Below, piece after piece: positions 58,979-64,000 of a DNA stretch of 64,000 bases (within the stretch, counting starts at the first letter, position 1; every line of letters starts with the position of its first letter). The notes under the pieces were generated by a model. It ran no database searches. It had not been told where the DNA came from and saw only the letters and a program-made list of their open reading frames with translations. The stretch comes from Microcella frigidaquae (GTDB lineage Bacteria > Actinomycetota > Actinomycetes > Actinomycetales > Microbacteriaceae), in the NCBI RefSeq assembly GCF_014200395.1, contig NZ_JACHBS010000001.1, positions 2,170,001 to 2,234,000 on the forward strand, written 5' to 3'. Position numbers and translations under genes: made by a program.

Positions 58979-59914
58979 ATGCGCCTCGGAGTCATCGACG
59001 TCGGCTCGAACACCGTCCATCTCTTGATCGTTGACGCGCATCCCGGCGCCAGCCCGGTGCCGTTCCACTCGCAGCGGTCGACCTTGCGGCTCATGCGCTA
59101 CCTCGATGCCGAGGGCGCGATCACCGAGGAGGGGCAGCGGCTGCTCGTCGACGCCATCCGCGAGGCGGTCGAGGCGGTCGCCGCGATCGGGGTCGACGAT
59201 CTCATCGGCACGGCCACCTCGGCGATCCGCGAGGCGGCGAACGGCGAGCAGGTGCTCGCCCGCATCGCCGCTGACGCGGGCATCGAGCTGCAGGTACTGA
59301 CCGGAGACGATGAGGCCCGGATCACCATGCTCGCCGTGCGCCGCTGGTTCGGCTGGTCGGCGGGGGAGATCCTGCTCTTCGACATCGGCGGCGGCTCGTT
59401 CGAGATCGCCCAGGGGGCCGACGAGTACCCCGACGTGCAGGTCTCGCTGCCGCTCGGCGCCGGACGCACGACCATCACCTACCTGCGCGACGACCCGCCT
59501 GCCCGCGAGGCGGTCTCCGCACTGCGCGCGCACGCCCGTGCCGAGTTCACGGCCGTGCGCGAGCGGCTGTTCGCCGATCGCCCCACCCCGACGCGCGTCG
59601 TCGGCACGTCGAAGACGATCCGCTCGCTCGCCCGACTGGTGGGCGGGCCCGCCGATCCCGTCACCGGGCAGCTCGCGCCGATCCACTACACGGGACTGCG
59701 CGAGTGGGAGCCGACGCTGCGCGAGATGCCTTCGGAGGTGCGGCAGTACCTGCCGGGCATCACCCCCGAGCGCGGCTACCAGATCCTCGCCGGCGCGATC
59801 GTGCTGCGCACGGCGATGAAGGTTTTCGAGGTCTCGACCCTCACCGTGTCGCCCTGGGCGCTGCGCGAGGGCATCGTCATGCGCTACATGGACGCGCTGG
59901 ACGCGCGCGGCTGA
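58979..59914 (+). CDS. Ppx/GppA-family phosphatase
   Basis: A 311-aa member of the ASKHA superfamily acting on polyphosphate or pppGpp. Motifs: LGVIDVGSNTVHLLIVD (phosphate 1), TATSAIREAANGEQVL, LLFDIGGGSFEIA (phosphate 2) and VVGTSKTIRSLARL. The length fits the short actinobacterial Ppx type (PPX1-like). Which substrate it uses cannot be decided. The ATG follows TACCCT (58967-58972) by six bases, so the start upstream in the same frame, which would run through the tRNA, is rejected. Confidence 0.9.
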   Translation: MRLGVIDVGSNTVHLLIVDAHPGASPVPFHSQRSTLRLMRYLDAEGAITEEGQRLLVDAIREAVEAVAAIGVDDLIGTATSAIREAANGEQVLARIAADAGIELQVLTGDDEARITMLAVRRWFGWSAGEILLFDIGGGSFEIAQGADEYPDVQVSLPLGAGRTTITYLRDDPPAREAVSALRAHARAEFTAVRERLFADRPTPTRVVGTSKTIRSLARLVGGPADPVTGQLAPIHYTGLREWEPTLREMPSEVRQYLPGITPERGYQILAGAIVLRTAMKVFEVSTLTVSPWALREGIVMRYMDALDARG

Positions 59915-59934
59915 CGCGCGAGCGCGGGCACGAT

Positions 59935-60024
59935 CGCCTGCGCGTCAGAGCTCGCCAGCGCGCCAGGGCCCGCCTGCGCGTCAGGGCCCGCCTGCGCGTC
60001 AGGGCCCGTCCGAGCTTCAGGGCT
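59935..60024. repeat. Five 18-bp tandem units ending in the glycerate kinase stop
   Basis: Units start at 59935, 59953, 59971, 59989 and 60007. The third and fourth are identical (CGCCTGCGCGTCAGGGCC), and the others differ at a few positions. The fifth unit contains the stop codon of the minus-strand glycerate kinase gene (TCA on the plus strand, 60017-60019), and most of the other units carry TCA at the same place. They fill the convergent gap to the phosphatase gene. Confidence 0.85.
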
Positions 60025-61132
60025 CGAGCGCGCGGGCGAGCTCGGCGCCCGCATCCCGCAGCCACACCGTCGGGTCGGCGATCGCCGCCTCCGACGACCC
60101 GGCGAGCGCGGTCAGCGTGATCACCCGGCGCTCGGCGGCGGCGGCGGGGTCGGCCTGCCCCGCGACGATGGCGACGTCGACCCCGGCAGCCCCGGCCCGC
60201 TCGATGGCCGAGCCGACGACCTTGCCGCGGAGACTCGTCGCGTCGAAGCGGCCCTCGCCGGTGATGACGAGGTCGGCGCCCTCGAGCGCCTGATCGAGCC
60301 CGGTGATCGCGGCCACCGTCTCCGCCCCCGAACGGATGCTCGCGCCCCAGTAGCGCAGGAACCCCCAGGCGGTGCCGCCCGCCGCGCCCGCGCCCGGCCG
60401 CACGTGCTCGCTGCCGCCAGCCAGCGTCGCGGCCCGGGCGAGGCCGGCGTCGAGCAGGGCGACGTCGGCCGGGCCGGCACCCTTCTGCGGTCCGAACACC
60501 ACGGCCGCGCCCTCCAGCCCGGTGAGCCGCGCGGTCGTGTCGGTGAGCAGCGTCACACCCCGCGGGGGAGCGGCGCGCAGCCCCGTGTCGTCGATCGCCG
60601 CGAGTGCGCCGAGCGCGCCGCCGCCGTCGGGCAGCGTCGCACCGGCGGCATCCCGCAGCTGCAGGCCGAGCGCGGCGAGCGCGCCGAGCCCGCCGTCGGT
60701 GGAGGCCGAGCTGCCGAGCGCGATCGTCACCCCCTCCGCGCCCGCGTCGAGCGCCGCGACGAGGGTCTCGCCGAGCCCGCGCGTCGAGGCGGTGAGAGCC
60801 GCGAGCCGCGGGTTGCCGGATGCGTCGCGCGGCAGCAGGGTGATGCCGCAGCTCTCGGCGACCTCGACCACGGCCTGCCCGCCGGGCAGCAGCAGCCAGC
60901 GGGCCGTGTGGGGCTCGCCGGTCGGCCCGGCGACCTCGGCGGTCCTCCAGCGCGCGTCGGGCCGCGCGGCGGCGATCGCGTCGAGGGTGCCCTCGCCCCC
61001 GTCGGCCTGCGGCACGAGCAGCAGGGCGTCATCGGGACGGATGCGCTGCCAGCCGTCGGCGATCGCGCGTGCCGCCTCCCGCGCCGCGATCGAGCCCTTG
61101 AACGAGTCGGGGGCGATGACGATGCGGCGCAC
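60017..61132 (-). CDS. Glycerate kinase (GlxK/GarK family)
   Basis: A 371-aa enzyme that phosphorylates glycerate to 2-phosphoglycerate (some members 3-). Hallmarks: VIAPDSFKGSIAAREAARAI at the N-terminus, PQADGGEGTLDAI, ALGSSASTDGGLGALAALG, FGPQKGA and VITGEGRFDATSLRGK. It would feed glyoxylate- or serine-derived glycerate into glycolysis. The start is GTG (VRRIVIAPD); CATCAT lies six bases upstream on the minus strand. It is divergent from the MerR gene. Confidence 0.92.
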   Translation of the reverse strand: MRRIVIAPDSFKGSIAAREAARAIADGWQRIRPDDALLLVPQADGGEGTLDAIAAARPDARWRTAEVAGPTGEPHTARWLLLPGGQAVVEVAESCGITLLPRDASGNPRLAALTASTRGLGETLVAALDAGAEGVTIALGSSASTDGGLGALAALGLQLRDAAGATLPDGGGALGALAAIDDTGLRAAPPRGVTLLTDTTARLTGLEGAAVVFGPQKGAGPADVALLDAGLARAATLAGGSEHVRPGAGAAGGTAWGFLRYWGASIRSGAETVAAITGLDQALEGADLVITGEGRFDATSLRGKVVGSAIERAGAAGVDVAIVAGQADPAAAAERRVITLTALAGSSEAAIADPTVWLRDAGAELARALEP

Positions 61133-61166
61133 GCCTCGATGATGCCAGCGGAGCCCCGAACAGGAA

Positions 61167-61197
61167 TAGACAGTGGAACTATCGATAGTGTTACTAT
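61167..61197 (+). promoter_or_regulatory. MerR-type promoter with 19-bp spacer and dyad
   Basis: A -35 box TAGACA (61167-61172) and a -10 box TACTAT (61192-61197) are separated by 19 bases instead of the usual 17. A perfect 12-bp palindrome ACTATCGATAGT (61178-61189) sits within the spacer. That is the classic layout of promoters that MerR-family proteins twist into an active form. The ATG of the merR gene starts six bases after the -10. Confidence 0.8.
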
Positions 61198-61203
61198 CTG
61201 TTC

Positions 61204-61899
61204 ATGAGGATGTCCGAGCTCAGCACCGCGACCGGGGTCGCCGTGCCCACGCTCAAGTTCTACCTGCGCGAGCAGCTGCTGCACGCCGGTGAGCGCACGA
61301 GCCCCAACCAGGCGCAGTACGACGCCAGCCACATCGAGCGTGTGCGCCTCGTGCGCGCGCTGCTCGAGGTCGGCGGGCTCAGCGTCGCGCAGGCCGCGCG
61401 GGTCGTCGCTGCGCTCGACGCCGACCTCCCGCTGTCGAGCGTGTTCGGCATCGCGCAGCGCGCGGTGAGCATCCCCGCGGCGCTCGGCGACAGCGACGGC
61501 ACCGCGGCGGATGCGGAGCCCGCGCCGACCACCGGCCAGACCCGCATCGCCGCCCTGTGCGAGAGCCGCGGCTGGCGCGTGTACCCCAGTAATCCGGGCC
61601 TGCCGCTCGCGGCGCGCGTGCTCGACACCTATGCCGCGCTCGGGCTCGACCACATCCCCGACACCGTGCTCGAGGGCTATGCGCAGGCCGCCGACCTCGT
61701 CGCCGCCGCCGACCTCGCGGCCGTCGGCGCGGTCGGTGAGCCCGCCGAGATGACCCGCACCGTCGCCGCCGGGATCGTGCTCGGGGACGCCCTCTTCGCC
61801 GGCCTGCGCCGCATCGCTCAAGAGGCGGAGTCGTTCCGCCGCTTCCCGCTCCCCGAGGGCGCGTCCGCGCCCGCCGCCACCACGACCGAGGACTGCTGA
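61204..61899 (+). CDS. MerR-family transcriptional regulator
   Basis: A 231-aa regulator. Residues 1-70 are the MerR winged helix (MSELSTATGVAVPTLKFYLREQLL, ASHIERVRLVRALLEVGGL). The rest is a long C-terminal helical domain (GYAQAADLVAAADLAAV, VGEPAEMTRTVAAGIVLGDAL), longer than in metal-responsive MerR proteins and without their cysteine pair, so an organic ligand is more likely. It seems to sit under its own MerR-type promoter. Its stop overlaps the start of a membrane protein (TGATG), its probable co-regulated partner. Confidence 0.88.
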   Translation: MRMSELSTATGVAVPTLKFYLREQLLHAGERTSPNQAQYDASHIERVRLVRALLEVGGLSVAQAARVVAALDADLPLSSVFGIAQRAVSIPAALGDSDGTAADAEPAPTTGQTRIAALCESRGWRVYPSNPGLPLAARVLDTYAALGLDHIPDTVLEGYAQAADLVAAADLAAVGAVGEPAEMTRTVAAGIVLGDALFAGLRRIAQEAESFRRFPLPEGASAPAATTTEDC

Positions 61900-62897
61900 T
61901 GACCACCACGCCTGCCACCGCGCCCACCACCGCGGCCCCCGCCGACTGGCGCCTCGACCTGCCGCCGAGCCGCTGGCACCGACCGCTGCTCGCGCTGGGC
62001 ATCCTGCTGGCGGTGCTCACGGTCGTGACGCTCGTCGGCCGCCTCGTCGACGACCGCGAGCTCCTCGGCGTGAATCTGTGGGAGAAGCCGCTCAAATTCG
62101 CGATCTCGGGAACGATCTACGCCATCACCTGGGCCTGGATCATCGGTCATTTCACGCGCTGGCAGCGCGCCGCCTGGTGGGCCGGCACGGTCATCGCCGT
62201 GACCCTCGCGATCGAGCTCGTCGTCATCGTCGGCGCTTCCGTGGCGGGCATCACCAGCCACTTCAACGTCTCCACCCCGCTGTCGACCACGCTCTGGTCG
62301 ATCATGGCCGCGGCCATCACGACGCTGTGGGTCGCGACCTTCGTCGCCGGCGTCGCCCTGTGGCGCAACCCCGGCGCCGATCCGGCGCGGCAGGCGGCGA
62401 TCCGCACGGGCGTCGCGATCTCGCTGCTCGGCATGGGACTCGCCTTCCTCATGACCGGGCCGACCGCCGAGCAGCTCAACGACTTCCAGGGCATCGCGGG
62501 CGCCCATGCGGTCGGCGTCGCCGATGGCGGGCCGGGCCTGCCCCTGCTCGGCTGGAGCACCCTCGGCGGCGACCTGCGCATCCCGCACTTCATCGGCATG
62601 CACGCTCTGCAGGCTCTGCCGCTGCTCGCGCTGCTGCTCGAGTGGGGCGCTCGCCGGGGCATCATGCCGCTGCGCGATGCGCTCGTGCGGCGCGGGCTCG
62701 TGCTGACCGGCGCCGGCGCGTATCTCGCCGTTGTCGGACTCGTGACCATGCAGGCCCTGCGCGGTCAGTCGATCGTGGCGCCGGATGCCCTCACTCTGTC
62801 GCTCGGTGCCGCCATCGCCGCGGCCGCTGCGGCCGCCACGCTCGCGGTGCTCGCCGCGGGAGCGCGGCGCGGCCGCGCGCTGCTCGCGGCCGGCTAG
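61899..62897 (+). CDS. Membrane protein co-transcribed with MerR regulator
   Basis: A 332-aa protein with about eight hydrophobic helices (LLALGILLAVLTVVTLVGRL, ISGTIYAITWAWIIGHFT, VIAVTLAIELVVIVGASVAGI and others) and conserved-looking loops with LLGVNLWEKPLKFAIS and LRIPHFIGMHALQALPLLALL. I do not recognise a characterised family. Coupled translation with the MerR regulator suggests it is the effector of that switch, perhaps a transporter or sensor of a small hydrophobic molecule. Confidence 0.75.
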   Translation: MTTTPATAPTTAAPADWRLDLPPSRWHRPLLALGILLAVLTVVTLVGRLVDDRELLGVNLWEKPLKFAISGTIYAITWAWIIGHFTRWQRAAWWAGTVIAVTLAIELVVIVGASVAGITSHFNVSTPLSTTLWSIMAAAITTLWVATFVAGVALWRNPGADPARQAAIRTGVAISLLGMGLAFLMTGPTAEQLNDFQGIAGAHAVGVADGGPGLPLLGWSTLGGDLRIPHFIGMHALQALPLLALLLEWGARRGIMPLRDALVRRGLVLTGAGAYLAVVGLVTMQALRGQSIVAPDALTLSLGAAIAAAAAAATLAVLAAGARRGRALLAAG

Positions 62898-63541
62898 TCG
62901 ATCGTGAGCGTGTCGCCCGCGACGAGGGGCACGAACTCCCCGCCGTGCTGCTCCGTCACCAGGCGGATGCGCGCGTTCGCCATCGCGTTGCCCGCATCGG
63001 AGTTCACGCGCTCGTGCGTCGGGAACGTGCGCAGGGGCGCGACGGCCTCGACGTAGTCCATGACCTCCGCGACCTTCAGCCAGGGCGCGCTGGCCGGCAC
63101 CGCGAGCACGGGCACGGGGCCCTCCTCGGCGGTGCGCGGGGGGACGGTGAACGAGTCGCCCGGGTAGTACAGCGCGCCGTTGACCATGACGCCGACGTTG
63201 TCGATGACCGGGATCGTGCGGTGGATGACGGCGTGCTGCCCGCCCGAGAAATCGAGGGTGAACGGCCCGGCGGTGCGCCGGTCGCCCGCCTCGACGACCT
63301 GCCACGGGTAGCTCGGGTGGGCGGCGGCGACCCCGGCCGGCGCGAACAGCGGCACGGTCTGATCGGCGAGCAGGCGATCGAGGTGCTCGGGGGTGACATG
63401 GTCGCCATGTTCGTGCGTGACCACGATGGCGGCCAGGTTCTCGACCGCGAACGGGGCGGTGAAGCTGCCGGGGTCGACGACCAGGGCGCTGCCCTCGTGC
63501 TCGATGACGAGGCAGGCGTGCTCGCGCTTGGTGACGATCAT
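62894..63541 (-). CDS. MBL-fold metal-dependent hydrolase
   Basis: A 215-aa metallo-beta-lactamase-fold protein. The first metal motif is TQ-free THEHGDHV (VVTHEHGDHVTPEHL), followed by SGGQHAVIH and YYPGDSFTVP; the group is close to UlaG/RNase-unrelated single-domain MBL proteins. The substrate is unknown. The ATG lies six bases after TACAGT (minus strand, 63548-63553), which removes the longer upstream frame from consideration. The 3' end overlaps the preceding membrane gene by four bases. Confidence 0.85.
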   Translation of the reverse strand: MIVTKREHACLVIEHEGSALVVDPGSFTAPFAVENLAAIVVTHEHGDHVTPEHLDRLLADQTVPLFAPAGVAAAHPSYPWQVVEAGDRRTAGPFTLDFSGGQHAVIHRTIPVIDNVGVMVNGALYYPGDSFTVPPRTAEEGPVPVLAVPASAPWLKVAEVMDYVEAVAPLRTFPTHERVNSDAGNAMANARIRLVTEQHGGEFVPLVAGDTLTID

Positions 63542-63596
63542 GGGCACACTGTACTCAGCGGTCCCTGGAGGATCGGCGCGAGCATCCTTGACCTGA

Positions 63597-63613
63597 ATAC
63601 CCCCCGGGGGTAT
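63597..63613. promoter_or_regulatory. CsoR/RcnR-type operator over the repressor promoter
   Basis: ATACCCCC (63597-63604) and GGGGGTAT (63606-63613) form an inverted repeat with a one-base centre. This resembles the GC-tract operators bound by CsoR-family tetramers. Its right arm runs into the -10 box TATTAT (63611-63616), which lies six bases before the csoR-like ATG, so autorepression is expected. Confidence 0.8.
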
Positions 63614-63622
63614 TATGGCCGC

Positions 63623-63904
63623 ATGATCGACGACATCAAGAAGCGCGCGCTGCACCGCTCGCGCATCCTGCAGGGCCAGCTGCGCGGCATCGAGAAGATG
63701 ATCGAGAACGACGAGTACTGCGTCGACATCATCACCCAGTCGCTCGCCGTGCAGAAGAGCCTCCGCAGCCTCAACAAGCTGCTCGTCGAGAACCACCTGC
63801 GCACCCACGTCAGCGACATGTTCGAGGCCGGCGGCGACGAGCGCGAGAAGGCGATGGCCGAGCTCATGGCCGTCTACGAGCTGCAGCAGAACCGCGGCAG
63901 CTGA
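63623..63904 (+). CDS. CsoR/RcnR/FrmR-family metal- or formaldehyde-sensing repressor
   Basis: A 93-aa all-helical DUF156 protein: HRSRILQGQLRGIEKMIEND, the ligand cysteine Cys33 in DEYCVDII, then His58 and His62 in ENHLRTHVS. Copper sensors use Cys-His-Cys; here the third position is His, as in nickel/cobalt RcnR, but the N-terminal His of RcnR is not at the expected place (His11 is the only candidate). The inducer is therefore uncertain: Cu(I), Ni/Co or an aldehyde. The ATG is leaderless and the operator overlaps its promoter. No metal exporter is adjacent in the window. Confidence 0.88.
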   Translation: MIDDIKKRALHRSRILQGQLRGIEKMIENDEYCVDIITQSLAVQKSLRSLNKLLVENHLRTHVSDMFEAGGDEREKAMAELMAVYELQQNRGS

Positions 63905-63944
63905 CCCGCACGCTCGCGACCCTCCGGGGCGCGATAATCAGCGC

Positions 63945-64000
63945 ATGACATCGTCGTCGAAGCGCATCGTCGTGGCCATCAACCCCCATGCCTCCTTCGG
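63945..64000 (+). CDS. Diacylglycerol-kinase-like protein, 3' end outside window
   Basis: The first 18 codons read MTSSSKRIVVAINPHASFG. The pattern of a strand followed by NPxAxxG fits the nucleotide-binding N-terminus of diacylglycerol/sphingosine kinase family proteins. GATAAT (63933-63938) lies six bases before the ATG, another leaderless start. Only 56 bases are present, so the assignment is tentative. Confidence 0.5.
   Translation, partial: MTSSSKRIVVAINPHASF

Noticed and set aside
59935..60024. CRISPR or REP-type array
   Set aside because: Units are 18 bp without spacers and derive from the 3' end of the glycerate kinase gene; no cas genes are present.

Overview
The window is a contiguous piece of a high-GC (roughly 70 percent by eye) actinobacterial chromosome. 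I think the host belongs to Microbacteriaceae. Support comes from GTG-rich starts, strong GC3 bias, the adnAB helicase-nuclease pair, DUF3117 and DUF3107 proteins, deazaflavin-dependent nitroreductases, and many start codons placed about six bases after a TANNNT box (leaderless transcripts). Several blocks keep a gene order I recall from Mycobacterium tuberculosis: O-methyltransferase/tatB/mrp/DUF1003/CBS protein/stress protein, DEAD helicase/ferritin-like/DUF3107/adnA/adnB, and FAH/MFS/gltX. There is no prophage, insertion sequence, CRISPR array or rRNA. One tRNA (Gln, CTG) is present.

Layout. 1-7.5 kb: a truncated mannosyltransferase, DUF3117, O-methyltransferase, tatB, a LysR regulator divergent from a 37-aa membrane peptide, then mrp, DUF1003 and a soluble PRC/MgtE-N/CBS protein, divergent from a general-stress-like membrane protein. 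7.5-15.1 kb: Xaa-Pro aminopeptidase, an EEP-family phosphodiesterase, a PHP phosphoesterase, a beta-lactamase-fold lipoprotein, a DHA2 exporter and a DEAD-box RNA helicase. 15.2-23.8 kb: ferritin-like protein, small membrane proteins, DUF3107 and adnA-adnB. 23.8-36.2 kb: a membrane protein, DUF1761, an amine oxidase with a dimethylglycine/sarcosine-type dehydrogenase, a four-gene overlapping operon (hypothetical, DUF2461, two deazaflavin-dependent nitroreductases), EamA/MarR, a calcium/sodium antiporter, an SDR and a LON-domain protein.

36.2-41 kb holds a glycine riboswitch followed by gcvT-gcvH-gcvP, the glycine cleavage system. 41.2-49.3 kb holds a CPBP protease and an oligopeptide-type ABC importer (binding protein, two permeases, fused double ATPase) interrupted by an antisense PH-domain gene. 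49.3-57.1 kb: typA, a lipoprotein, an FAH-family hydrolase, an MFS transporter, a secreted CAP+FN3 protein and gltX. 57.1-64 kb: a cytochrome b-type membrane protein sharing a 17-bp promoter with a divergent gene, tRNA-Gln, a Ppx/GppA phosphatase, glycerate kinase, a MerR regulator with a membrane protein, an MBL-fold hydrolase, a CsoR/RcnR-family repressor with its operator, and the start of a diacylglycerol-kinase-like gene.

Most of the window is housekeeping sequence. The signals I find most interesting are at the DNA level: two copies of a 34-bp nested palindrome; short duplications of gene 3' ends that include the stop codon (pepP, gcvP, glycerate kinase); a MerR-type 19-bp-spacer promoter; two divergent leaderless genes with overlapping -10 boxes; a CsoR-family protein with a Cys-His-His ligand set; and window-wide leaderless promoters that fix many start codons.
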